From: Zymoseptoria tritici IPO323
Lineage: Eukaryota; Ascomycota; Dothideomycetes; Mycosphaerellales; Mycosphaerellaceae
Assembly: GCF_000219625.1 (NCBI RefSeq)
Contig: NC_018218.1
Coordinates: forward strand, 3,410,001 to 3,474,000
Length of the DNA stretch: 64,000 nt
Reading direction: 5' to 3'
Part shown: positions 22,212 through 30,635 of the stretch, one piece after another
How positions within the stretch are numbered: the stretch's first letter is position 1
Layout: the number at the start of each line of letters is the position of its first letter
Made by a program: the position numbers and the translations under genes
The notes under the pieces: generated by a model
Told to the model about the DNA's origin: nothing
What the model saw: only the letters and a program-made list of their open reading frames with translations
Databases searched by the model: none

Positions 22212-22482
22212 GTTGTAGTGGAGCGTGATAGTTAGAGACGATGGAGGTCTTGAAGCAATGCTGTCTCGAGGCGGGGATCTGCAGGCACAAGAGCTCCCCC
22301 ATAAAAAGTTCGGCTCCAGTCATCGCAAACCAGTACGAGCAACACACGAACACTCTTTCAATCCTCTGCTCACAGCTCAACGGCCACTCACGACGACGCT
22401 CCCTTTCAAAACTTCCTCGTCGCGGCTGCGAAGCCTGCGCTTTTCCTACCGCAGTCACACTCCCTTCCGAAACGTCGCCAAA

Positions 22483-25400
22483 ATGGCCGCCGTTCAAGCC
22501 ACGAAGGAGGCCCTGGCTCCGACACAGCAGGCGGGCACTTTCAAGATCGAGAACACCGAGAAGCGTGATACATTGATGGCCAGCGAGAAGAAGTACCAAA
22601 AACTATGGGCCGACCGCAAGATCTTTGAGCAGAACGCACCCACTCTCGAGGATGTGCCGTTCCACTCCATCACACCCGCCGAGCTGCGGAAGAAGGTCCC
22701 CAAATACATGGTCACCATGGCGTATCCATACGTGAACGGGACTCCTCATGCTGGCCATTCTTTCACGGCGAGCAAGCTGGAGTTCGCTGTAGGTTGGGCA
22801 CGAATGCAAGGAAAGCGGGCTCTTTACCCACAAGGATTCCACTGCACCGGTATGCCGATCAAGGCGTGCGCCGACAAGCTGGTCCGCGAGATCGAGAACT
22901 TTGGACAAAACTTCGAGAACTGCCCCGTCGACGCTGTCAAGGACGAGAACAAAGACGCCTCACCCCCAGCGCCCACCCAGCAGGTCACCAAGGAGGATGT
23001 TACCAAGTTCTCCGCGAAGAAGTCGAAGGTCAATGCGAAGACAAATGTCGCCTTGAAGTACCAATTCCAGATTATGCTTGCTCAGGGAATTCCGATTGAA
23101 GAGATTCACAAGTTCGCAGAGCCGCAACATTGGCTACAATACTTCCCTCCTCTATGGAAGCGCGATTTGGACAACATGGGATGCCGTGTGGACTGGAGAC
23201 GATCGATGGTCACGACTGATGCCAACCCATACTACGACGCCTTTGTGAGATGGCAGGTCAATCGTCTGAAGGAGCTGGGCAAGATCAAGTTTGGCAAGAG
23301 ATACACTGTCTACTCACCCAAGGATGGACAGGCATGCATGGACCACGACAGAGCGTCTGGAGAAGGAGTAGGAGTTCAGGAATACACCGCCATCAAACTT
23401 GGAGTCAAGGAGTGGGCCGAGGCAGCCAAGAGCAAGGTCGAGGGCAAGGTTCCGGAGGGCGGAGTGGTCTACTTTGTGCCTGCGACTCTACGACCAGAAA
23501 CGATGTACGGACAGACATGCTGCTTTGTCGGACCTGCTATCACCTACGGTATCTACGAGGTCGTCAAGGGCAAGGAGTACTACTTCATCTCGGATCGTGC
23601 TGCGAGGAACATGGCCTTCCAGAGCATATTTCCAACATGGGGAGAGTTTCCCAAGGTCGCAGAGCTTCAGGGCTCGGATGTCATTGGTACCCTTGTCAAC
23701 GCACCATCCTCGTTCATGAAGGAAGGTGTGCGCATCCTTCCCATGGAGACCGTCAAGGCCTCTAAGGGTACCGGTGTCGTATCTTGCGTACCATCAGATT
23801 CCCCTGACGATTATGCCACCATCATGGACCTGAGCAAAAAGGCCGAGTACTACAAGATCAAGAAAGAATGGGTCGACTTTGAAATCCTGCCCATCATCGA
23901 GACTCCTTCTTACGGCAACTTGACCGCCAAGTTCCTGGTCGAATCGATGAAGATCAACTCGCCCAAGGATGCGAAGCAATTGGCCGAGGCCAAGGACCTT
24001 GCCTACAAGGAAGGCTTCTACAAGGGAAAGATGATTTACGGAGAATTTGCGGGGAGGAGTGTTGAGGAAGCCAAGCCGTTGGTCCGCCAACAAATGATTG
24101 ATGCGAAGGACGCTTTCGCTTACGCCGAGCCAGATGGTCAAGTTGTCAGCCGATCAGGAGACGAATGTGTCGCTGGCCACCTCGACCAATGGTTCATGAA
24201 CTACGGCACTCCCGAGAAGTCTGGTGATCCCGAGTGGCAACCCACTGTTCTTAAGCATGTGATGAATGAGAATGGCAATGGCTTGAATCTCTTCACAACA
24301 GAAGCCAAGAACTCCTTCGAGCAGGTCTTGTTCTGGCTCGCACAATGGGCATGTGCTCGAAGCTACGGTCTGGGTACCAAGCTGCCCTGGGACCAGAGCC
24401 AGCTTGTCGAGAGTCTGTCCGACTCGACCATCTACATGTCATACTACACGATCGCACACTTCCTACACAAAGACATCTTTGGCAAGGAGAAGGGCATTGG
24501 AAATATTGCACCTGAAGAGATGACGGACGAGATCTGGGACTGGCTATTCTGCCGAGCAGAGACGATCCCTCAAGGAACCACCATCAAAGAGGAGACTTTG
24601 CACCGCATGCGTCGGGAATTCGAGTACTGGTACCCTCTTGATCTCCGTGTCTCCGGCAAGGATCTGATCCAAAACCACTTGACCTTCTTCCTGTACGTTC
24701 ACATTGCTCTCTTCCCTCCAGAGTACTGGCCACGCGCGGTCCGCGCCAACGGGCATTTGCTTCTCAACGGAGAGAAGATGTCCAAGTCGACCGGAAACTT
24801 CCTCACACTCTACGATGCAACGGCCAAGTTCGGCGCAGATGCCACGCGTATCGCACTTGCAGACGCTGGAGACAGCATCGAGGACGCTAACTTCGACGAG
24901 TCTGTGGCGAACAGCAATATTCTCCGCATGTACGAGCTCCGACAATGGTGCGAGAGTGTCATCAACGACGCTCGTCTGCTCAAGGACGGCGAGACCTACG
25001 CCCAGATCACGAAGAGCGAGCGCCACAAGAACAACGACTCGGTCATGCGCACTGGTGAGAAGATGTTCTGGGACGAGCTTTTCGAGAACGAGATCAACGG
25101 TCTTGTCCGTGAGGCTGGCAAGCAATACGATGCGACCAACTACAAAGCCGCCCTCAAGAGTGGCCTGTACGATTTCACCATCGCTCGCGACTTCTACCGC
25201 GAAGCGACCAAAGCAGCCGGTATTGGCATGCACTTTGACCTCGTCAAGCGCTACGTCGAGCTGCAGGCTCTGATGGTCACAGTCGTCGCTCCCCACTGGG
25301 CGGAACACATCTGGCTCGAGGTTCTCAAGAAGGACGATTCGGTGCAGAACGCTCTCTTCCCGGAGGTGCCTGATCAGCAGCCCAACCTCACCGCTGCTCG

Positions 25401-25947
25401 CGAGTACGTCCGCAACACCAGCAGCAACATCACCTCTGCGGAAGGCGCACAGCTCAAGAAGATGCAAAAGGGCAAGCAGACTTCGTACGACCCGAAGAAG
25501 GACAAGAAGCTCTCCATATTCTGCGCAAGAAATTACCCTGCGTGGCAAGACGGCATCATCGATATCGTTCGTCAAAACTTCGTGGACATGAAGCTCGACG
25601 TCAGCGCAGTGTCGAAGTCCATCCCGAAGGCGGAAAGCAAGAAAGCCATGCCGTTCGTGCAAGTGTTGAAGAAGTCTCTTGAGACGGGCATCGAGCCGAG
25701 CACAGTGTTCGAGAGGAAGCTAGCCTTTGATGAGGTGAAGGTGCTGTTGGAGATGGTCGCCGGTCTGCAACAGATTGTGCAGAAATGTGCTGTGGTGGAG
25801 GTTGTCGTCGTGGAGGATGAGGGCAAGAAGGGAAGTGTTGCAGGAGGCAGCGAGGGTGTCAAGCAGGGTGAGGAGAGGACAGCATTGCCGCAGAGTGCGG
25901 AGAATGCGGTTCCGGGTCAGCCGACTTTCTTCTTCGAGAATGTCTGA
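22483..25947 (+). CDS. CDC60: Cytosolic leucyl-tRNA synthetase
   Basis: Intronless, 1154 aa, class Ia synthetase of the eukaryotic/archaeal LeuRS type. The HIGH-like motif is PYVNGTPHAGH near residue 80. The CP1 editing domain follows (VPATLRPETMYGQT, then GTGVVSCVPSDSPDDY). LTFFLYVHIALFP precedes the KMSKS loop (GEKMSKSTGNF near residue 768). The anticodon-binding domain and a C-terminal extension complete it. It charges tRNA-Leu in the cytosol. Start ATG 22483 sits in GCCAAAATGG, a good context just before the conserved part. The frame is open 86 codons further upstream to ATG 22225; that extension is Arg/Ser/Thr-rich. Confidence 0.96.
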   Translation: MAAVQATKEALAPTQQAGTFKIENTEKRDTLMASEKKYQKLWADRKIFEQNAPTLEDVPFHSITPAELRKKVPKYMVTMAYPYVNGTPHAGHSFTASKLEFAVGWARMQGKRALYPQGFHCTGMPIKACADKLVREIENFGQNFENCPVDAVKDENKDASPPAPTQQVTKEDVTKFSAKKSKVNAKTNVALKYQFQIMLAQGIPIEEIHKFAEPQHWLQYFPPLWKRDLDNMGCRVDWRRSMVTTDANPYYDAFVRWQVNRLKELGKIKFGKRYTVYSPKDGQACMDHDRASGEGVGVQEYTAIKLGVKEWAEAAKSKVEGKVPEGGVVYFVPATLRPETMYGQTCCFVGPAITYGIYEVVKGKEYYFISDRAARNMAFQSIFPTWGEFPKVAELQGSDVIGTLVNAPSSFMKEGVRILPMETVKASKGTGVVSCVPSDSPDDYATIMDLSKKAEYYKIKKEWVDFEILPIIETPSYGNLTAKFLVESMKINSPKDAKQLAEAKDLAYKEGFYKGKMIYGEFAGRSVEEAKPLVRQQMIDAKDAFAYAEPDGQVVSRSGDECVAGHLDQWFMNYGTPEKSGDPEWQPTVLKHVMNENGNGLNLFTTEAKNSFEQVLFWLAQWACARSYGLGTKLPWDQSQLVESLSDSTIYMSYYTIAHFLHKDIFGKEKGIGNIAPEEMTDEIWDWLFCRAETIPQGTTIKEETLHRMRREFEYWYPLDLRVSGKDLIQNHLTFFLYVHIALFPPEYWPRAVRANGHLLLNGEKMSKSTGNFLTLYDATAKFGADATRIALADAGDSIEDANFDESVANSNILRMYELRQWCESVINDARLLKDGETYAQITKSERHKNNDSVMRTGEKMFWDELFENEINGLVREAGKQYDATNYKAALKSGLYDFTIARDFYREATKAAGIGMHFDLVKRYVELQALMVTVVAPHWAEHIWLEVLKKDDSVQNALFPEVPDQQPNLTAAREYVRNTSSNITSAEGAQLKKMQKGKQTSYDPKKDKKLSIFCARNYPAWQDGIIDIVRQNFVDMKLDVSAVSKSIPKAESKKAMPFVQVLKKSLETGIEPSTVFERKLAFDEVKVLLEMVAGLQQIVQKCAVVEVVVVEDEGKKGSVAGGSEGVKQGEERTALPQSAENAVPGQPTFFFENV

Positions 25948-26276
25948 GTAACGAGGGATGATGGAATGCGCCTGTAGATGAACGGATGACATGGAAAGGA
26001 AAGAGATGATACACCATAGCAGGACAAATGAACTGTCTAGATGTATAGACAGGAGCGGCGTGAACTATACTTGTGCAGTACGTCTACTCTCCATTGTGAA
26101 TTGTTCGATGGGGCAAGAGGTGAATCTAGATCAGGTCGTCAATCATGAAAATAGGTAAGTCTATCAAAGGTCTAGACGATGCCATGTCGCCGTCTCAACC
26201 GCCATAGGTGGGAGACTCTACCCAAACTCCAGAACGCCGGTGTGATATCTACTTCTTCATCTTCAACACATCCCGC
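25948..26276. other. Convergent intergenic region
   Basis: Short interval between the 3' ends of LeuRS (+) and MIOX (-). No coding signal is seen. Confidence 0.5.
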
Positions 26277-27269
26277 TCACCACTTCAAAACCTTCATCTC
26301 CTCGCCCTCACCTGGTGGGAAGTACATATTAATCAACCCCACGTAGTACTCCTTCAAGTCCTCCACCTTAGGGACATCATCACTTTTGCTATACAGATCA
26401 TACGGATTGAACGCTTTGACCGCCGCCAACATCTTCTCGTCCTTGTCGTTCATCATCCACCTGTACCCCCCGGCGCTGTGCCAGGGATAGAACGAATGGT
26501 ATCGGATCATCGCCAATGCTTCATCGGGGAGGGTGCTCTGCTCCTTGCAAATGTGGTAGAGGTACTCGTCGTGACCCCAGGACAGCATGACATTGTCCAT
26601 GCCACAGCCGGGCGTGTAGATGCCGTGCTCGGTGGTGTATATGGAATCGCGGGAGTCGGGGTTCTCGAGGAATGTGCCCGGGTAGATGATGGACTCGTCG
26701 AAGCGACAGCCGACGGGGAAGGTGTCGCCCACGACATCCCATTGTCCTCGTGCGTCGTAGAAGAAGAGGAGTTTGCCCAGGTCGTGGATCAGACCGGTCA
26801 GTTGGAACCATTGCGGCTTGCCGTCGCGACGGATCGCCTCGGCGGACTGGAGGAGGTGTTCGATTTGGGAGAGGGAGGTGTCTGGGTCGGACTCGTCGAT
26901 GAGGGTGTTGAGTTTCTCCATGGCTTGCCAGATGGTCATGCGGGCGCGAGTCTTGGAGTGGAAGTCGTTACGGGCTTTGAGATTGTAGGCGACAGTTTGC
27001 TTGGTGTGTTGTTCGCGGTAGAAGTTCTTGACTCGGTCGCAGGCGTCTTCGTATTGCCGGAATTGCGTCTTGTCTTTCTCTGCATCGAATTGTGAGGCTT
27101 CGTAGATGTCGACTTCGGCTTGTGTGGCTGTGCCGTTCTTGACACGCATGGCCGCTTTGAGGACGTTGACTTCATCGATGGCGTCGGAGGTGGCTTCAAG
27201 CGCGAGGCCGTCTTTGTGATCGTTGAAGTCTTCGGCCACATTGGGTATCTCGTACATAGCAGGAGCCAT
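26277..27269 (-). CDS. MIOX: myo-Inositol oxygenase
   Basis: Intronless, 330 aa, catalysing O2-dependent cleavage of myo-inositol to D-glucuronate at a mixed-valent di-iron centre. The HD-domain metal ligands are all visible: IEHLLQSAEAIR, LIHDLGKLL, SWGHDEYLYH, IRYHSFYPWH and FNPYDLYSK. HGIYTPGCGMDNVMLSWG and the C-terminal YYVGLINMYFPP are typical of the family. I start at ATG 27269 (MAPAMYEIP); the frame remains open to 27332. Its neighbours on the right include an aldo-keto reductase, a sorbitol-type MDR and a KduD-like SDR, all compatible with uronate catabolism. No targeting signal is seen, so it is presumably cytosolic. Confidence 0.95.
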   Translation of the reverse strand: MAPAMYEIPNVAEDFNDHKDGLALEATSDAIDEVNVLKAAMRVKNGTATQAEVDIYEASQFDAEKDKTQFRQYEDACDRVKNFYREQHTKQTVAYNLKARNDFHSKTRARMTIWQAMEKLNTLIDESDPDTSLSQIEHLLQSAEAIRRDGKPQWFQLTGLIHDLGKLLFFYDARGQWDVVGDTFPVGCRFDESIIYPGTFLENPDSRDSIYTTEHGIYTPGCGMDNVMLSWGHDEYLYHICKEQSTLPDEALAMIRYHSFYPWHSAGGYRWMMNDKDEKMLAAVKAFNPYDLYSKSDDVPKVEDLKEYYVGLINMYFPPGEGEEMKVLKW

Positions 27270-28249
27270 CTTAAGGCAAGAAAGAAGAAGGCGTGTATAT
27301 GCGAGTTGACTGCAATCCTGTCTTGTCTCCAAGCGCTGATGAGTAGAAGAGGCCCGAGGTTGAAGTCAGAAATGAGAAAGAAAGGGGAGAGAGAGGAGGG
27401 CGGACAGTGCAAAGAGATGGAACGCCCACTTATGAAGGTGCCAATGCCATGACCTCTACACGACCAAGAGAGTGTCCACTTCCCCGGAATGCCTGCGAGC
27501 GACACGAGGAGGGCCCGTAGTCCCAATCGCAAGCTGCAATGCCCTCAACGCTTGACTACTCCACCGGGAACACGTATCCCCATTCGGCCGATAGAAAGTC
27601 CTGCAGCGAGAGCTGGCATGACACAGCGCCATCGCAGCCCAGACCCATCATCCATATGCCGCATGACCACAAAGAAGCAGTTTATAGGTCGTGACCGGAG
27701 GAACCTGCACCTTAGTGTCGTTAGTCTTGTCTTCGGAGGGGAAGAATTTCCAGCTCAACGGCATGGTGTCGGAGCTGATTGGCGGTGAAGGGCCTTTGTT
27801 GTTCCGTCAGCGGAAACGCTGTCGCAGAAGGTTGGGCCTAAGAGGCACCAAGAAGAGCTGCTATAGGCTGTAGGTGGTGTCATGGGGTCATTGTGCGGAG
27901 ACGAGTGGCATGAAAAGCTGGTTCTGATCGCGGCCTCGGACAAGAGTCTGGCCGAAGAGAGGTGCATTTAGGCGTGTGAGTTGATCCGGTAAGTGAATTA
28001 CGAAGTAAATGAGGCATTGACCGTGAGATGCCGGCAGGGTGGGCCAAATTCGTTCACTCATGGCGGGGCATCTCTGCCAAATTGCCTGAATGTTCAGGGA
28101 TCAAAGACCGACCAAAAGTACGTCAGCCAGATTTTTGAGCTGTTGTGGAGCTGTCCCTGCGATTCTGGGGTCAACCGCTCATGAGTAAAAAGGTTCCCTC
28201 CATTTCTACTCTCCTTACGACACCTGAATCTCTTATCTCATCCAACAAA
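27270..28249. other. Divergent intergenic region MIOX/AKR, about 1 kb
   Basis: Holds the promoters of MIOX (-) and of the aldo-keto reductase (+). ORFs of up to 110 codons carry no recognisable content. Shared regulation of the two genes from this interval is possible but not shown. Confidence 0.5.
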
Positions 28250-29492
28250 ATGTCTGATACCACTTTCACCCTCAATACTGGAGCTAGGATCCCCGCGGTG
28301 GGCCTTGGGACGTGGCAGAGCAGTCCGGGAGAGGTCAAGAAAGCTGTTGCGCATGCGTTAAAGTCTGGGTACAAGCACATCGATTGCGTGAGTGTTCAGA
28401 GTTGTGGAATGTGACTCCGTGATCCGGCTCAAAGTGGACTGCATGACATTCTCCTTTGTGGCTTGGAGTGTGCAATTTGAGCGGGAGAACGAGTGATGTG
28501 CTGAGCTTCAAAGCTGACCACTTTAGGCATTCGTGTATGGCAACGAAGCAGAAGTTGGCGAGGGTCTCAAGGAAGCCTTCGAGGCGGGCATCAAGCGCGA
28601 GGAGATATTCATAACATCAAAACTTTGGTGCTCACACCACCGCAAAGCTGAGCAGGGTCTGGACGAAAGTCTGAGGAGACTCGGGCTTGATTACGTCGAT
28701 CTCTACCTCATGCATTGGCCCGTGCCGATGAATCCGAATGGAAACGACCCGCTGTTTCCGAAGCTTGCCGACGGATCAAGAGATTTGGACACGGAGTGGT
28801 CGCATGTCAAGACATGGCGAGAGATGGAGAAGCTAGTGAAGACCGGAAAGACCAAGGCGTGAGTCGAGCTGTTGATGGTGCATCGGCCAAGAACTTGAGA
28901 GCTGATACATGGCGATTTCAGGATCGGCGTCTCGAATTACAGCGTGAAGTTCCTCGAAGAGCTTCTCCCACAAGCATCAATCGTCCCTGCTGCCAACCAG
29001 ATTGAGGTAGAGTTCTCCGGCCATACCCGAGTGGAAGAGTGCTGACGATGCTCGATAGAATCACCCGTATCTCCCCCAGGAAGAGATTCACCAATTCTGC
29101 AAAGAGAAGGGCATCCTGATCGAAGCGTACAGCCCGCTTGGAAGTACAGGCAGCCCGCTCTTCCAAAAGGAAGGCGTGCAAGAGATTGCGAAGAAGCACA
29201 ATGTCGGCGCAGGCACTGTGTTGATATCGTATCAAGGTAAAGCCATCCTGCTGCGTGGCGTGCTGCGGAAGACTTGCTTCCTCGATGTATACTGACTCCC
29301 GCGATAGTGAGCAAAGGCCATGCCGTTCTTCCCAAGTCCGTCACGCCATCGCGAATTGAGGAGAACCTCAAGGTTGTCAAGCTCGATGCCTCGGATATGG
29401 AAGCTCTGGAGAGCATCCACAAGAAGGAGGGCTTGAATCGATTCGTGTATCCCGCCTTTGGCGTGAATTTGGGCTTCCCAGACAAGCAGTAG
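28250..29492 (+). CDS. Aldo-keto reductase (glycerol/xylose/uronate-reductase type)
   Basis: Five exons (28250-28387, 28527-28858, 28922-29006, 29059-29236, 29308-29492) give 305 aa. Introns are 139, 63, 52 and 71 bp. The AKR catalytic tetrad is present: HIDCAFVYGNE supplies Asp and Tyr, ITSKLW the Lys and LMHWP the His. The cofactor end shows [13 protein letters not shown], the usual NADPH-binding stretch, and LGTWQS sits near the N-terminus. Family members reduce aldehydes such as glyceraldehyde, xylose or D-galacturonate/D-glucuronate. The substrate cannot be read from sequence. Position next to MIOX makes D-glucuronate an attractive candidate (inference). Confidence 0.93.
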
Positions 29493-29611
29493 AAATGTCT
29501 TGCCCAGCGATGGGAACAATCTGCTCAAGGCATGTCCGCCGTATAGATGATAGATATCCAGAACTCGGAAAGTATTTGGAGATGGTCATATCTTTCTCTT
29601 GCCTGTCATGT

Positions 29612-29938
29612 TCATCGCACAGCTCTCTTGTCCTTGGCCTTCATCTCGTCCGCCTTCTCCTGCAATGCCGCGCGCAACGCCTCATTGTTCCGCGCCAGGA
29701 GCAACACATCTTTACTGCCGATCGTCGTTCGTCCATCGTGCTGTGCAAAGGCTTCCAGATCCGTAGAAACAGCGCTGATTTTGGCGGCCACCAGTTCACT
29801 CAAACCGCCGATGAAGTGCGGCGACGCATTGAGGCCTTGCGATAATGTCACCTCGTCGACGATCTTACCGACCGCATACCAGAGGGCCGATTTCAGTCGT
29901 TCATCGTTGATTGCGTCGTCGCTGGCGAGGGACGGCAT
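29612..29938 (-). CDS. MHF1: MHF1/CENP-S histone-fold protein
   Basis: Intronless, 108 aa. A histone-fold arrangement is recognisable: DERLKSALWYAVGKIVDEV, then SPHFIGGLSELVAAKISAVSTDLEAFAQHDGRTTIGSKDVLLLARNN, matching CENP-S. CENP-S pairs with CENP-X (Mhf2) at kinetochores and with the FANCM/Mph1-type helicase at stalled forks. Start ATG 29938 is preferred; an in-frame ATG at 29974 would add 12 residues. The gene ends 119 bp from the convergent AKR gene and starts 697 bp from the divergent AA11 gene. Confidence 0.9.
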   Translation of the reverse strand: MPSLASDDAINDERLKSALWYAVGKIVDEVTLSQGLNASPHFIGGLSELVAAKISAVSTDLEAFAQHDGRTTIGSKDVLLLARNNEALRAALQEKADEMKAKDKRAVR

Positions 29939-30207
29939 ATTGTGCCGCGCAGGCTGGTATGCGCAACGTCCCAATCCGGACAGTGCAAACGTCTCGGTAT
30001 GTGAGGTGAGAGTCTTTGACAGGTCTTCACTCAGCCCGAATGGCTGGCGTTTGGCGCGTCGAGCTACGCGCCGTTAGTCAGCCCCCAATGTCGAGATGGA
30101 CTCCGGCACTTGTCCCACCCCTGCCATTTTGTTCCTGCGCTAAACCCGCAACGGCTTGTCCATTTCGCTGCGCTAGACCACACATGGACTGGTATGGTTC
30201 GGTTCGA

Positions 30208-30333
30208 AACGGCTGTCAACTCTCTTCCCTAATGACGAACCAGACACAAAGACGTTATGCCGCCCCCTACAACGGTCGTCAACTCTCCTTTTTCCCAACA
30301 ACGAACCAGACACAAAACGTTATGCCGGCCCCA
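30208..30333. repeat. 63-bp imperfect tandem duplication
   Basis: Two adjacent units start at 30208 and 30271. Both run AACGG, then GTCAACTCTC, then ACGAACCAGACACAAA and ACGTTATGCCG, with about ten differences between them. They lie about 300-430 bp upstream of the AA11 start codon. Confidence 0.85.
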
Positions 30334-30524
30334 ACCCGTGCCGTGTGTCTGGCTGGTTGGCCAGAACCTCTCCTCCTCCACAAAGGATTGCCTTCGCCGC
30401 AACGTCTGGCCGTTAGGAATGCCATGCACTTTTTTCCTCGCAGCCACTACTCTTTCACGGCCGTTCTTGAAAACAAGATGGCGACGGCCGTTGCAGAGCG
30501 TGGCCTCTCGTCTTTTGTAGGACC

Positions 30525-30530
30525 TATATA
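30525..30530 (+). promoter_or_regulatory. Putative TATA box of the AA11 gene
   Basis: TATATA lies 106 bp before ATG 30636, a usual distance for a TATA element in a filamentous ascomycete with a short leader. Confidence 0.45.
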
Positions 30531-30635
30531 GGTGAGTGATGCCAGTCGAGTCTGGACATTCTTTCTTGCACATCATCACAGGGTTGTTCGAGTACCAGTC
30601 TCACATACTCTCAACCCTATCTCTTCTTCTCCATC

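Larger units (their letters stand above)
29939..30635. other. Divergent intergenic region MHF1/AA11
   Basis: About 700 bp containing a tandem duplication (30208-30333) and a TATA-like element near 30525. No gene is seen. Confidence 0.55.

Noticed and set aside
24544..25662. 372-codon minus-strand ORF
   Set aside because: It is fully antisense to LeuRS, which has clear HIGH and KMSKS motifs; the shadow has no domain.
26208..27095. 295-codon plus-strand ORF
   Set aside because: Antisense shadow of MIOX, whose metal ligands are all in the minus frame.
30180..30215. tRNA-like B box (GGTTCGAAAC)
   Set aside because: No matching A box or cloverleaf is found around it; it borders the 63-bp repeat.
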